Shown one piece after another: positions 42,970 through 52,532 of a DNA stretch of 64,000 bases. The DNA comes from Streptomyces roseoviridis. GTDB taxonomy: Bacteria > Actinomycetota > Actinomycetes > Streptomycetales > Streptomycetaceae. The translations under genes were made by a program, and so were the position numbers. The notes below the pieces were generated by a model. The model worked only from the letters and a program-made list of their open reading frames with translations. It did not search any database and was not told where the DNA came from. Each line of letters begins with the position of its first letter. Within the stretch, counting starts at the first letter, position 1. The DNA is taken from the NCBI RefSeq assembly GCF_039535235.1, contig NZ_BAAAWU010000001.1, positions 6,947,001-7,011,000 on the forward strand. The letters are read 5' to 3'.

Positions 42970-44430
42970 TCATTCCGGCCGGCTCGGGTACGTGATGTCG
43001 AACCTCGTGAAGTGGGCTTGACCGGTCGACGGGCGGCCGTTGGAGGTGGCGTAGAGCCCGAGCTGGACGCTGGTGAACAGCGGGGCGAGGAAGGCGGCGT
43101 CGACGGTCGTGAGGTCCTGCCAGGCACCGTCGGGCGTCGCGTGGGCGAAGGTGTGGCTGAAGCCGCGGACGCGCACGCCCAGGCGCACCGGGCCCGCGGG
43201 GACGGGACAGCCGGCCAGCACTTCGTTCCCGCGGCGGAGGCTGAGCCCTTCCGCGGTGCGGAGGAAGAGCAGATGGGCGTCGTCGTCTCGGACCACGGCG
43301 AGGCCGGCCTCTTCGTCCGGTGCGGCGGGGGTGAAGTGCAGTTCGGTGGAGACGTCGCAGTCGGGCTGTTCCTGGGGGCGGACCAGCAGGGAGGGGACGG
43401 TGCGCTCGCCGAGGCGTTCGGGACGGAGCCGGAGACGGAGCCCGTCGCCGGTGGCCCAGAACGCCGCGCGGGGAGTGCGCAGGGTGCTCCAGTCGGCCGA
43501 GAGGGTGGCGAAGTCGTCGTGGAGGGGCCGGCGAGGGCCGGTGTGGACGACGGGGGAGAAGACCGGCCAGCCGTCGTCCCAGGAGACCCGGCTGAGGAAG
43601 GTCTCGCGGCCGAGGGCCGAACCCGGGCGGACGCCCAGGAGGACGGCCCGCCAGTCGCCGTACGGGGTCTGGACGAGGTCGGCGTGACCGGTGCAGGTGA
43701 CAGGGCCCGTGGCGGGCGGGAGCAGCGGGTTGCCGGGGGCGCCCTCGTAGGGGCCGGTCACGCGGTCGGCTCGGGCTGCCACGACGCTGTGGTCGACGTC
43801 GGTGCCGCCCTCCGCGGTGAGGAGGAGATAGCTGCCGTCGATCTTGTACAGGTGCGGGGCCTCCGCCCATCGGGCGCCGGGGTGGCTTCCCGACCACAGG
43901 ACGTGCTCGGGTCCCGTGAGCCGTCGTTCGCGGGGAAGGTATTCGCGCATCCAGATCTCGGTGTGGCCGGCGGCCTCGTCCCGTACGCGGGTGGCGGTGA
44001 ACCAGGCCCGGCCGTCACCGCCGTCGACCTCGTCGTCGAAGAACAGCGACGGGTCGAAGCCCTCGCCCTCCAGCCAGTGCGGTTCCGACCACGGCCCCGC
44101 CGGGTCGGTGGCCGTGACGACGAAATGGCCGGGGCCGTCCATCAGCGTGCAGACGAGATGGAAGACCCCGTCATGGTGGCGGATCGTCGGCGCGAACAGG
44201 CCCCGTGAGGGCGCGCACCCGTCGAGGTCGAGCTGGGACGGCCGGTCGAGCGCGGAGCCGAGGCGCCGCCAGTTCACCAGGTCGCGGCTGTGGAACACGG
44301 GAAGGCCCGGGAACCATTCGAAGCTGGACGTGACCAGGTAGTAGTCCGCCCCCACCCGGCAGACGGACGGGTCGGGCCGGAAGCCCGGCAGCACGGGATC
44401 ACCGAACGAAGCGCCGCTGCGGGCCGTCAT
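42970..44430 (-). CDS. GH43 beta-xylosidase/alpha-L-arabinofuranosidase
   Basis: A 486-residue family 43 glycosidase. The first about 300 residues form the five-bladed propeller, with the general-base Asp20 in GFRPDPSV, a FDPSLFFDDE segment and the proton donor Glu in WAEAPHLYK. The C-terminal half is a beta-sandwich of the type found in GH43 subfamilies acting on xylo-oligosaccharides. No signal peptide is present, so it acts in the cytoplasm on imported oligosaccharides. ATG at 44430 overlaps the GH3 stop (ATGA), so the two enzymes are translated together. Confidence 0.92.
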   Translation of the reverse strand: MTARSGASFGDPVLPGFRPDPSVCRVGADYYLVTSSFEWFPGLPVFHSRDLVNWRRLGSALDRPSQLDLDGCAPSRGLFAPTIRHHDGVFHLVCTLMDGPGHFVVTATDPAGPWSEPHWLEGEGFDPSLFFDDEVDGGDGRAWFTATRVRDEAAGHTEIWMREYLPRERRLTGPEHVLWSGSHPGARWAEAPHLYKIDGSYLLLTAEGGTDVDHSVVAARADRVTGPYEGAPGNPLLPPATGPVTCTGHADLVQTPYGDWRAVLLGVRPGSALGRETFLSRVSWDDGWPVFSPVVHTGPRRPLHDDFATLSADWSTLRTPRAAFWATGDGLRLRLRPERLGERTVPSLLVRPQEQPDCDVSTELHFTPAAPDEEAGLAVVRDDDAHLLFLRTAEGLSLRRGNEVLAGCPVPAGPVRLGVRVRGFSHTFAHATPDGAWQDLTTVDAAFLAPLFTSVQLGLYATSNGRPSTGQAHFTRFDITYPSRPE

Positions 44431-46646
44431 GACACGGGAACGATCTCGACCGGCACGGACAGCACCCGGTCGGTCCCCGGGTGGCGTACGGGGCCGTGCA
44501 GGGTGAAGGACCCCTGGAGCGGAAGGTCGCCGCTGGACCGTCCGACGGCCACGCGGATCTCCCCGGGCTCCACTCTTCTGCGCAGGTCGATCCCGGTGAA
44601 GGAGGTCCGGTCGGCGTGGACGGAGAAGGTGACCCGGGCGGCCGTCCCCGGCTCCAGCTCGACCCTGCCGAATCCGGCGAGCCACCGCTGCGGCCGGACG
44701 ACGGACGCCACCGGGTCCGAGAGGTACAGCTGGACCACCTCGGTCCCGGTCACCTCGCCGACGTTGCGGACGGTGGCCGAGACGGCGACCGTCCCGTCCG
44801 TCGCCGCGACGGGGTCCACCGAGAGCTCCGAGTAGTCGAAGCTGGTCCAGCTCAGCCCGTGTCCGAAGGGGAACAGCGGGGTCGGGTCCACCGAGCTCCA
44901 GTCGGTGTGTCCGCCGAGCCGGGGGCGCAGATAGGTGCCGGGCTGGCCGCCGGTGTGGCGGGGGACGGAGACGGGCAGCCGCCCGGACGGTTCCGCGGCC
45001 CCGCTGATGATCCGGGCGAGCGCCGTCCCGCCCTCCTCGCCGGGGAAGAAGGTCTGCACCACCGCCGACGCCCGTTCGGCCAGCGCACCGAGCGCATAGG
45101 GCCGCCCCGAGACGAGGACGAGGACGGTGGGCACCCCGGAGTCCAGGACGGCGGCGGCGAGCGCGGCCTGGTCACCGGGCAGGTCGAGGGTCTCGGCGTC
45201 GCAGCCCTCTCCGGAGGTGCCCCGGCCGAACATGCCGGCCCGGTCCCCGAGCACCAGCACGTTCACGTCCGGGTCGTCCGGTGTGACCGTGAACCCGGCA
45301 GCGGTGAGCGCCTCTCCCAGCGTCGGGATGTCCAGCCCGAGGTCACCGGGCAGCGCGACGTGGTTGGGGAAGGAGTAGCAGCCGAGGAAGACCTGGGGGT
45401 CGTCGGCGTACGGCCCGCTGATCGCGACCCGGCACGGCCGCAGCGGCAGGGTGCCGTCGTTGGCGAGCAGCACGGTGGACCGCTCGGCCAGGAGCCGGGC
45501 GAGGGCCCGGTTCTCCGGCGGGTCCAGGGGGACGGGCTCGGGTCTGACCGGTTCCCAGTCGGGGTCGAGCAGACCGAGCTCGGCCTTCTGCAGCAGGACC
45601 CGTTCCGCGGCCCGGTCGACGACCTCCTCGGCCAGGGCTCCCGACCGCACGAGCGCGGTCAGCGGCTCCCCGTAGCAGCGGGCCGTGGGCAGCTCGACGT
45701 CGATCCCGGCGGTGAGCGCGAGCGCGCCGGCCGCGCCACGCGATCCGGCGACCCCGTGCCGCGTCTGCAGGAAGGAGACGGCGTAGTAGTCGGCGACCAC
45801 CACACCGCCGAACCCGAGTTCACCTCTGAGCAGGTCGGTCAGAACCGTTGCGTCGGCGGCGACCGGGACGCCGTCCACGTCGGTGTAACTGTTCATCACC
45901 GACCGGGCCCCTCCCTCCCGCAGCGCCCGTACGAAGGGTTCGACCAGCACGTCGGCGAACTCGCGCGGCCCCGAGGCCACCGGGGCCATGTTCCGGCCGC
46001 CGCGCGAGGCCGAGTACCCGGCGAAGTGCTTGAGCGTGGCCACGATCCCGGCGCCTTCCAACCCCTGCACATAGGCGGTGCCGATCGCTCCGACGAGATA
46101 CGGGTCCTCGCCGATGCACTCCTCGGTCCTGCCCCACCGGTAGTCGCGGACCACGTCGAGGACCGGAGCCAGCCCCTGGTGGACGCCGACCCGCCGCATC
46201 CCGGCGCCGATGGCGGCGGCCATCTGCCGCACCAGCCCGGGATCGAAGGACGCGCCCCAGGCGAGCGGCCCGGGGAAGACCGTCGCCCCGAAAGTCATGA
46301 ACCCGGTCAGGCACTCCTCGTGGGCGACCGCCGGGATGCCGAACCGGCCGGACGCGGTCACCTGACGCTGGAGCGAGGCCAGCCGCTCCATCCCCGCCTC
46401 CGCGGTGATCGGCGCGGTGCCGTACACGCGGGTGAGCTGGCCGAGCCCGTGGGCGACGACGTCGTCGAATCCGGGCGAGGGCTCGCCGGAATCGTCCTCC
46501 ATCGGCGCGACAGGCGCTCCCGGATCCGAGGGAAGGGCCCAGAAGCCGGTCAGTTGCCCCGCCTTCTCCTCCACCGTCATCCGTTCCAGCAGATCGGCCA
46601 CTCTCTCGGACGCGGGGAGGAGGGGGTCACGCCAGGGCTCGGTCAA
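44427..46646 (-). CDS. bxlA: GH3 beta-xylosidase (BxlA-type)
   Basis: A 739-residue family 3 glycosidase: a TIM-barrel domain with nucleophile Asp286 in VVVADYYAV and the KHF...GGRN substrate-binding motif, a second alpha/beta domain and a C-terminal fibronectin-III-like domain. No signal peptide is present, so it should release xylose from imported xylo-oligosaccharides in the cytoplasm. The start is TTG 46646, with AGGAG nine bases before. It lies 9 nt after the LacI-type regulator and overlaps the GH43 gene. The name follows the bxl locus of S. thermoviolaceus/S. lividans by context and family; beta-glucosidase activity cannot be excluded. Confidence 0.88.
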   Translation of the reverse strand: MTEPWRDPLLPASERVADLLERMTVEEKAGQLTGFWALPSDPGAPVAPMEDDSGEPSPGFDDVVAHGLGQLTRVYGTAPITAEAGMERLASLQRQVTASGRFGIPAVAHEECLTGFMTFGATVFPGPLAWGASFDPGLVRQMAAAIGAGMRRVGVHQGLAPVLDVVRDYRWGRTEECIGEDPYLVGAIGTAYVQGLEGAGIVATLKHFAGYSASRGGRNMAPVASGPREFADVLVEPFVRALREGGARSVMNSYTDVDGVPVAADATVLTDLLRGELGFGGVVVADYYAVSFLQTRHGVAGSRGAAGALALTAGIDVELPTARCYGEPLTALVRSGALAEEVVDRAAERVLLQKAELGLLDPDWEPVRPEPVPLDPPENRALARLLAERSTVLLANDGTLPLRPCRVAISGPYADDPQVFLGCYSFPNHVALPGDLGLDIPTLGEALTAAGFTVTPDDPDVNVLVLGDRAGMFGRGTSGEGCDAETLDLPGDQAALAAAVLDSGVPTVLVLVSGRPYALGALAERASAVVQTFFPGEEGGTALARIISGAAEPSGRLPVSVPRHTGGQPGTYLRPRLGGHTDWSSVDPTPLFPFGHGLSWTSFDYSELSVDPVAATDGTVAVSATVRNVGEVTGTEVVQLYLSDPVASVVRPQRWLAGFGRVELEPGTAARVTFSVHADRTSFTGIDLRRRVEPGEIRVAVGRSSGDLPLQGSFTLHGPVRHPGTDRVLSVPVEIVPVS

Positions 46647-46655
46647 GGGGTTCTC

Positions 46656-47669
46656 CTAGTGACGGGGCGGGGCGGTGGAGAGCCGGACCTTGAGCTCGGT
46701 CGAGAGCTCCATCCGGGGGCTGACCAGGGGCTGGTCCTCCAGAAGCTGGAACAGGGTGCGGGCGGCGAGCCGGCCCATCTCCTCCAGCGGCTGGCGGACC
46801 GTCGTCAGGGGAGGTGACAGCCATTCACCCATCGGCAGGTCGTCGAAGCCGACCACGCTGAGGTCCTGCGGGATGCGCAGGCCGACCTGACGAGCGGCCT
46901 CGTAGACGCCCATCGCCTGCTGGTCGCTACTGGCGAAGACGGCGGTCGGCGGCTCGGGGAGGGCGAGCAGTTCCTGGGCGCGCCGGAACCCGCCCTCGTG
47001 CTGGAAGTCGCCGAACCGGACCAGGTCGCGGTCGAATTCGATCCCGGCCCGCTCCAGCGCGGCCCGGTACCCGTCGATGCGGGCCTGGCTGCAGAGCATC
47101 TCCTTGCGCCCGCCGATCACGGCGATCCGGCGGTGTCCGAGCTCCAGCAGGTGTTCGGTGGCGGCGAGGCCGCCCGCCCAGTTGGTCGCGCCGATGCTCG
47201 GAACTCCGTTGCCCGGCAGGTCGATCGGGTCGATGACGACGAGTGCCACCCCGGCCCGTTCGACCTGGTCGCGCTGGGCCTGGGTGACCGAGGCGGTGAC
47301 GAGGATGACGCCGTCGCTGTGGTGCAGGACGGGCAGCGCGGCCCAGCTCGACGGCGTGGCCTCGCCCGGCGGGACGAGCGACACGACGGTGCCGACGCTC
47401 CGCTGGGCGCACTCGGCCTCGACGCCGCGCAGGATCTCCACCGCCCACGCGCTGTCCAGGCCGCCGATGATCAGGTCGACGAGGCCCGACCTGCGGGCCC
47501 GGCCCTGCCGGCCGGGGGACAGGTAGTTGTGGGACCGCAGCAGGGTCTCGATCCGTTCGCGTGTCGCGGGTGCGACGTCGGAGCGGCCGTTGATCACCTT
47601 GGACACGGTGGCCTGCGAGACCCCTGCCTCCGCGGCGATGACGGCCAGGGTCGGACGCTGCTCGCTCAA
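46656..47669 (-). CDS. bxlR: LacI-family xylan-utilisation repressor (BxlR-type)
   Basis: A 337-residue LacI/GalR regulator. The helix-turn-helix LAVIAAEAGVSQATVSKVINGR (residues 8-29) and hinge helix are followed by a periplasmic-binding-like sensor domain (ASSDQQAMGVYEAA, VVGFDDLPMGEWLSPPLTTV). It should repress the importer operon and the xylanase genes until a xylo-oligosaccharide binds. It is the first gene of a leftward operon with GH3 and GH43 and is divergent from the importer. The start is TTG 47669 with GGAGAG upstream. Its own promoter overlaps a near-perfect palindrome, which suggests autoregulation. Confidence 0.88.
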   Translation of the reverse strand: MSEQRPTLAVIAAEAGVSQATVSKVINGRSDVAPATRERIETLLRSHNYLSPGRQGRARRSGLVDLIIGGLDSAWAVEILRGVEAECAQRSVGTVVSLVPPGEATPSSWAALPVLHHSDGVILVTASVTQAQRDQVERAGVALVVIDPIDLPGNGVPSIGATNWAGGLAATEHLLELGHRRIAVIGGRKEMLCSQARIDGYRAALERAGIEFDRDLVRFGDFQHEGGFRRAQELLALPEPPTAVFASSDQQAMGVYEAARQVGLRIPQDLSVVGFDDLPMGEWLSPPLTTVRQPLEEMGRLAARTLFQLLEDQPLVSPRMELSTELKVRLSTAPPRH

Positions 47670-47714
47670 CTTCTCTCCTCTGCCCGGACGGCGTGGTCCG
47701 GTGACAGGTACCGC

Positions 47715-47757
47715 AAACTTTTCGAAGAGTTTCCGGTCGTCCCGATCGGCTTGTCAA
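47715..47757 (-). promoter_or_regulatory. bxlR promoter with overlapping palindrome
   Basis: On the minus strand TTGACA (47752-47757), 18 nt, GAAACT (47728-47733). The palindrome AAACTTTTCGAAGAGTTT (47715-47732, centred on TTCGAA, one mismatched pair) covers the -10 and start region. The central CG is typical of LacI-family operators. Confidence 0.65.
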
Positions 47758-47800
47758 CCCCCAACAGGGCTGCGCTTTTTAGTTGGTTCGGTGAGAAGTC

Positions 47801-47869
47801 TTGACCGGGCAGCCCCGCGTTCCTAGTTTGTGGCAGCGCAGAAATCGAGAGAGTTGCGAAATGTTTTCG
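47801..47869 (+). promoter_or_regulatory. Importer-operon promoter with downstream operator
   Basis: TTGACC (47801-47806), 17 nt, TAGTTT (47824-47829), then CGAAATGTTTTCG (47857-47869), a perfect CGAAA-N3-TTTCG element just past the expected start point. The same 13-bp pattern lies before xlnA. The layout predicts repression by blocking transcription start or clearance. Confidence 0.75.
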
Positions 47870-47903
47870 AGAACGCACCGGCATCCCCCACCTCGGAGGT
47901 CCC

Positions 47904-49196
47904 ATGGCCAGCACCCTCCCGAGCCGACGGCGCTTCCTGGCGCTCTCGGCCCTGACCGCACTGTCCGTCCCGCTGGCCGCGGCCTGCGGCGCTGACGACT
48001 CCGACGGCGATCCGGCGGCCGACGGCAAGGTGACCTTCGCGTGGTGGAACATCGCCACCACCGAACCGGGCAAGTCCCTCTTCCCGCAGATCGCCTCGGC
48101 GTTCATGGCCGCCCACCCGAACATCGGGATCGAGACGACCTCGCTGGAGAACGAGGCGTTCAAGTCCAAACTGACCGCCACCACCGCGTCCGGCCAGCTC
48201 CCCGACGTCTTCCAGACCTGGGGCGGCGGCGTGCTGCGGCAGCAGGTCGACGCGGGTCTCGTCGAGGACCTCACCGACGCGTTGGGCTGGTCGTCCGAGC
48301 TGACCCCGGTGTCCTTGCAGCCGTATCAGGTCGAGGGCCGGACCTACGCGGTTCCCTACGACATCGGCATGGTCGGCTTCTGGTACAACAAGAAGCTCTT
48401 CGCCCGGGCCGGGATCACGGCGCCGCCGGCCACCTGGGCCGCGTTCCTCGACGTCGTCAGGAAGCTCAAGGCGGCGGGCGTCACGCCGATCGCCCTCGCG
48501 GGCAAGGAGAAATGGCCCGGCCACTACTACTGGGCCTACCTCGCGATGCGCGTCGCCGGCCTCCCCGCCCTGCAACGAGCCGCGACCACCAAGGACTTCA
48601 CCGGTCCCGGCTTCGTCCGGGCCGGTACCCACCTCAAGGAGCTGGTCGACCTCCAGCCGTTCCAGACGGCCTTCCTCGGCGCCGGCTACGGCAGCCCCGG
48701 CGGCCAGGCCGCCACCATGGGCAACGGCAAGGCCGCCATGGAGCTGATGGGGCAGTGGGCACCGTCGGTGCAGCAGGACGCGGGCGCCGGCCTCGGAGCG
48801 GACCTGGGCTTCTTCCCCTTCCCGACGGTCGACGGCGGAGTGGGCCGGGCCACCGAAGTGTTCGGCGGCGGCGGCGGTTTCGCACTGCGCAAGGGCGCCC
48901 CGAAGGAGGCGCTGGACTTCCTGAGGTTCTTCGTCCTGGACAACCAGTCCAAGCTGCTGGCCTCGAACGGGTACCTGCCGGTGGTCAAGGGAGCGGAACG
49001 CCGGCTCACCGACGCCAACAAGAAGGTGGTGGCCGACAGCCTGGTCAAGGCGACGGGCTTCCAGCTCTTCCTCGACCAGGCGTACCCGCCGGCGGTCGGC
49101 CAGGAGGTCAACGACAGCGTCGCCGACCTCATCGCGGGAAAGAAGACGCCCGAGCAGGTCACCCGGTCGATCACCGAGGCTGCGAAGGGTGCCTAG
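47904..49196 (+). CDS. bxlE: Xylo-oligosaccharide-binding lipoprotein (BxlE-type)
   Basis: A 430-residue family-1 extracellular solute-binding protein. The Tat-like SRRRFLALS start leads to a lipobox PLAAAC with the acylated Cys28, so the protein is anchored outside the membrane. The mature part has the usual carbohydrate-binding layout (TFAWWNIATTEPGKSL; LPDVFQTWGGG; VPYDIGMVGFWYNKKLF). It captures xylobiose or xylo-oligosaccharides for the two permeases encoded next. Ligand is inferred from the xylan context. GGAGG precedes the ATG at 47904. No ATPase gene is in the operon; such importers usually share MsiK. Confidence 0.88.
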   Translation: MASTLPSRRRFLALSALTALSVPLAAACGADDSDGDPAADGKVTFAWWNIATTEPGKSLFPQIASAFMAAHPNIGIETTSLENEAFKSKLTATTASGQLPDVFQTWGGGVLRQQVDAGLVEDLTDALGWSSELTPVSLQPYQVEGRTYAVPYDIGMVGFWYNKKLFARAGITAPPATWAAFLDVVRKLKAAGVTPIALAGKEKWPGHYYWAYLAMRVAGLPALQRAATTKDFTGPGFVRAGTHLKELVDLQPFQTAFLGAGYGSPGGQAATMGNGKAAMELMGQWAPSVQQDAGAGLGADLGFFPFPTVDGGVGRATEVFGGGGGFALRKGAPKEALDFLRFFVLDNQSKLLASNGYLPVVKGAERRLTDANKKVVADSLVKATGFQLFLDQAYPPAVGQEVNDSVADLIAGKKTPEQVTRSITEAAKGA

Positions 49197-50205
49197 CTCC
49201 GTGGCCACCCCGACCCAGGACCCGACCGAGGACCCGACCGAGGAGCGGACGGAGCACACCGTACCGGTGCGCCGCTCGCCCGCCCCGGCCCGGTCGCTCC
49301 CGCGCGGGCTCGGAAGCTGGGCGTCGGTCGCCTGGTTCCTCGCCCCGGCGCTGGTCCTCTTCCTCGTCTTCGTCCTCGCCCCGATCGCCGTGGCCGTCCA
49401 CACCAGCTTCTACAAATGGGGCGGGATCGGCCCCCTCGGCGACTTCGTCGGCCTCGAGAACTACGCCAGGCTGTTCGCCGATCAGGTCTTCCTCGGCGAC
49501 ATGGGGCGCGGGCTGTACCTGATCGTCCTTTCGGTCACGGTGCAGCTGCCGTTCGCGCTGTTCACCGCGGTCCTGCTCAACCAGAAGCTGCGCGGCCGGG
49601 CCGTCTACCGGATGCTGTTCTTCGCGCCGTACATCCTGTCCGAGGTGGTCACGGCGGTCCTCTTCACGATGATCTTCCTGCCCGGCGCCGGCATGGCCGA
49701 CCACCTCGCCGCCGCCCTCGGCCTGGAGGGCCTCCAGGGCAAGTGGCTCGCCGACCCGTCGACGGTCATGCCGACCCTCTTCGTGGTCATGACCTGGAAG
49801 TACTTCGGCTTCCACATGATGCTCTTCCTCGCCGGGCTGCAGAGCATCCCGCGCGAGGTCCTCGACGCCGCCTCCATCGACGGCGCCGGCGCCTGGCAGC
49901 GCTTCCGGCACGTGACGCTGCCGCTGCTCGGACCGACGGTCCGGATCAGCGTCTTCCTCTCGATCATCGGGGCCATCCAGCTCTTCGACCTCGTCTGGGT
50001 CATGACCGCGGGCGGGCCCAACCACTCCTCCGAGACGATGGCGATCTCGATGTTCCAGTTCGGGTTCAAGCGCTACCAGGTCGGCTACGCCAGTGCGATC
50101 AGCGTGGTGCTGTTCATGATCAGCCTGGTCTTCTCCCTCTTCTACCAGCGTTACGTGCTGCGCCGTGACCTGAACGGGGCCGTCACCACGGGAGGTGCCC
50201 GATGA
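49189..50205 (+). CDS. bxlF: Sugar ABC transporter permease (BxlF-type)
   Basis: A 338-residue MalF-like permease with six membrane helices and the EAA-loop DAASIDGAGAWQRFRHVTLPLL that contacts the ATPase. A charged about 40-residue N-terminal tail is rich in Thr/Asp/Glu. The GTG at 49189 overlaps the end of the binding-protein gene; a GTG at 49201 just after that stop is equally possible and would shorten the protein by four residues. The stop overlaps the next permease start (ATGA). Confidence 0.9.
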   Translation: MPSSVATPTQDPTEDPTEERTEHTVPVRRSPAPARSLPRGLGSWASVAWFLAPALVLFLVFVLAPIAVAVHTSFYKWGGIGPLGDFVGLENYARLFADQVFLGDMGRGLYLIVLSVTVQLPFALFTAVLLNQKLRGRAVYRMLFFAPYILSEVVTAVLFTMIFLPGAGMADHLAAALGLEGLQGKWLADPSTVMPTLFVVMTWKYFGFHMMLFLAGLQSIPREVLDAASIDGAGAWQRFRHVTLPLLGPTVRISVFLSIIGAIQLFDLVWVMTAGGPNHSSETMAISMFQFGFKRYQVGYASAISVVLFMISLVFSLFYQRYVLRRDLNGAVTTGGAR

Positions 50206-51032
50206 ACGCCCGCAAGGCGGCACGCGGCCTGTCGCTGCACGCCGTGATCTGGCTGATCGGCGCGTTCGTCGCCGTACCGCTGATCTACGCGGTGATCTCC
50301 GGGTTCAAGAGCACCGGCGAGCTGACGACCAATCCGTTCGGGCTTCCGCGGCACTGGAAGACCGCCAACTACACCGGCATCCTCGGCGAGGAGATGTTCT
50401 GGCGGCAGATCGCCAACAGCGCGGGCATCGCGATCGGCACGGCCTTCTGCACGGTGGCCGCCTCCGCCATGGCGGCGTACGTACTGGCCCGCTACGCCTT
50501 CCGGGGCAGGGAGCTGTTCTACACGCTGTTCACCATCGGGCTGATGTTCCCGTTCGCGGTGGCCGTCCTGCCGCTGTTCCTGCTGCTGCGCACCTTCGGC
50601 CTGCTCGACAACCCGCTCGGAGTGATCCTCCCGCAGGCCGCTTTCGGGCTCCCCATGACGATCATCATTCTGCGCGGCTTCTTCCGGACCGTCCCGGCGG
50701 AGGTCGAGGAGGCCGCCGTCATGGACGGCTGCGGCAAGTTCCGCTTCTTCTGGAAGATCCTGCTGCCGATGGCCCGCCCGGCGCTCGGCACGGTCTCGGT
50801 GCTCGCGATCGTCGCGAGCTGGAACAACTTCTTCCTGCCGCTGCTGGTGTTCAACGACCCGACATGGCAGACGATCCCGGTCGGCGTCCAGCAGTTCCAG
50901 GGCCAGTACTCGACCGACTACGCGCTCGTCCTCGCCTACATCGTGCTCGCCATGGTCCCCGCCCTCGCCTTCTACGCGGTCGCCGAACGGCAGCTGATCG
51001 GCGGCCTCACCGCGGGCGCCACCAAGGGCTGA
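50202..51032 (+). CDS. bxlG: Sugar ABC transporter permease (BxlG-type)
   Basis: A 276-residue MalG-like permease with six membrane helices; its EAA loop is EAAVMDGCGKFRFFWKILLPMARPA. It forms the heterodimeric channel with the preceding permease. The ATG overlaps the previous stop. The operon continues ten bases later with GH30, so import and extracellular hydrolysis are co-expressed. Confidence 0.9.
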   Translation: MNARKAARGLSLHAVIWLIGAFVAVPLIYAVISGFKSTGELTTNPFGLPRHWKTANYTGILGEEMFWRQIANSAGIAIGTAFCTVAASAMAAYVLARYAFRGRELFYTLFTIGLMFPFAVAVLPLFLLLRTFGLLDNPLGVILPQAAFGLPMTIIILRGFFRTVPAEVEEAAVMDGCGKFRFFWKILLPMARPALGTVSVLAIVASWNNFFLPLLVFNDPTWQTIPVGVQQFQGQYSTDYALVLAYIVLAMVPALAFYAVAERQLIGGLTAGATKG

Positions 51033-51072
51033 CCCGTTCCGCGTGACCTCCACCCCCGAGGAGACGTACGTC

Positions 51073-52506
51073 GTGAAACGCCTGACCGCACTGGCCGTCG
51101 TCCTTGTGTCAGCACTCACCCCGCAGGCCGCGGCCATCCCCGCGCCACCCGCGGCCGAACCCGCGCGAACCGCCGCCGCACGGCCGGTCGCCGCCCCCGC
51201 GCGACCCGCCGTCGACTTCCGCACCGACCTCCAGCCCATCGACGGATTCGGCTTCTCGATGGCCTTCCAGCGGGCCGACCTGCTGCACGGCGCGCGCGGC
51301 CTCAGCCCGGCCAAGCGGCGGGAGGTGCTCGACCTGCTGCTCAGCAAGGACAAGGGGGCGGGCCTCTCGATCCTGCGCCTGGGCATCGGATCGTCGACCG
51401 ACAGGGTCTACGACCACATGCCGACGATCCTGCCGGCCGACCCCGGCGGGCCGGACGCCACACCGGCGTACGTCTGGGACGGCTGGGACGGCGGCCAGGT
51501 CTGGCTCGCCAAAGAGGCCAAGGCATACGGCGTGAAACGCTTCTTCGCCGACGCCTGGAGCGCCCCGGCCTTCATGAAGACCAACGGAAGCGAGAACGAC
51601 GGCGGCGAGCTCCTCCCCGAATGGCGACAGGCGTACGCGAACTACCTCGTCCAGTACGCGAAGTTCTACCGCCAGGAAGGCATCGCGATCACCGACCTGG
51701 GGTTCACCAACGAACCCGACTGGACGGCGACGTACGCCTCCATGCGGTTCAGCCCCCGGCAGGCCGTCGACTTCCTCAAGGTGCTCGGGCCGACCGTCCG
51801 CGCGTCCGGACTGAAGACCGGGATCGTCTGCTGCGACGCCGCGGGCTGGGACCGGCAGGTCGCCTACACCGAGGCCGTCGAGGCGGACCCCGGGGCCGAC
51901 GCGGCCGTGCGGACCATCACCGGACACCGCTACAGCGGTCCCACCGATCTCCCGCAGCCGACCGACAAGCGCGTGTGGATGTCGGAATGGTCGCCGGACG
52001 GCTCCACCTGGAACGAGCACTGGGACGACGGCAGCGGCTACGACGGTCTCGCCGTCGCGGCCGACATCCACCACACGCTCACCACGGGCAACGCCAGCGC
52101 CTACGTCTACTGGACCGGCGCGTCCCTCGGCGCGACCAGGGGGCTCATCCAGCTCGCCGACCCCGGTGACGACTACCGGGTGTCGAAGCGCTACTGGGCG
52201 CTGGCCGCCTTCAGCCGGTTCATCCGCCCCGGCGCCGTCCGCGTGCCGGCCACGCACCCCGACCCGGCCCTGCGGGTCACGGCCTTCCGCAACACCGACG
52301 GCAGCCGCGTGATCGAGGTCCTCAACACCGCGACCACCGAACGGTCCGCCGCGTTCTCGCTCCGCGGCGGGCACGACCGGCACCCCGACGGCTACGTCAC
52401 CGACGAGACCCGCTCGATCGCCCCGGCCGACATCGTCTCCACGCACGGCACGACCCTCACGGCGAAGCTCGCCCCGCGCGCGCTCACCACGATCGTCCTC
52501 GACTGA
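51073..52506 (+). CDS. Secreted GH30 glycoside hydrolase
   Basis: A 477-residue secreted enzyme. The signal peptide (MKRLTALAVVLVSALTPQAAA) is followed by a Pro/Ala-rich stretch. The GH30 (beta/alpha)8 barrel has the acid/base Glu214 in FTNEPDW and nucleophile Glu305 in VWMSEWSPDG; a C-terminal beta domain ends the protein. In this locus the likely substrate is xylan or glucuronoxylan, but GH30 also includes beta-1,6-galactanases and others, so specificity is open. GTG at 51073, with GAGGAG upstream, gives a proper signal peptide; the frame's earlier GTG at 51043 does not. Confidence 0.88.
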   Translation: MKRLTALAVVLVSALTPQAAAIPAPPAAEPARTAAARPVAAPARPAVDFRTDLQPIDGFGFSMAFQRADLLHGARGLSPAKRREVLDLLLSKDKGAGLSILRLGIGSSTDRVYDHMPTILPADPGGPDATPAYVWDGWDGGQVWLAKEAKAYGVKRFFADAWSAPAFMKTNGSENDGGELLPEWRQAYANYLVQYAKFYRQEGIAITDLGFTNEPDWTATYASMRFSPRQAVDFLKVLGPTVRASGLKTGIVCCDAAGWDRQVAYTEAVEADPGADAAVRTITGHRYSGPTDLPQPTDKRVWMSEWSPDGSTWNEHWDDGSGYDGLAVAADIHHTLTTGNASAYVYWTGASLGATRGLIQLADPGDDYRVSKRYWALAAFSRFIRPGAVRVPATHPDPALRVTAFRNTDGSRVIEVLNTATTERSAAFSLRGGHDRHPDGYVTDETRSIAPADIVSTHGTTLTAKLAPRALTTIVLD

Positions 52507-52532
52507 AACGCCCACCCCACGAGGAGTCAGTC

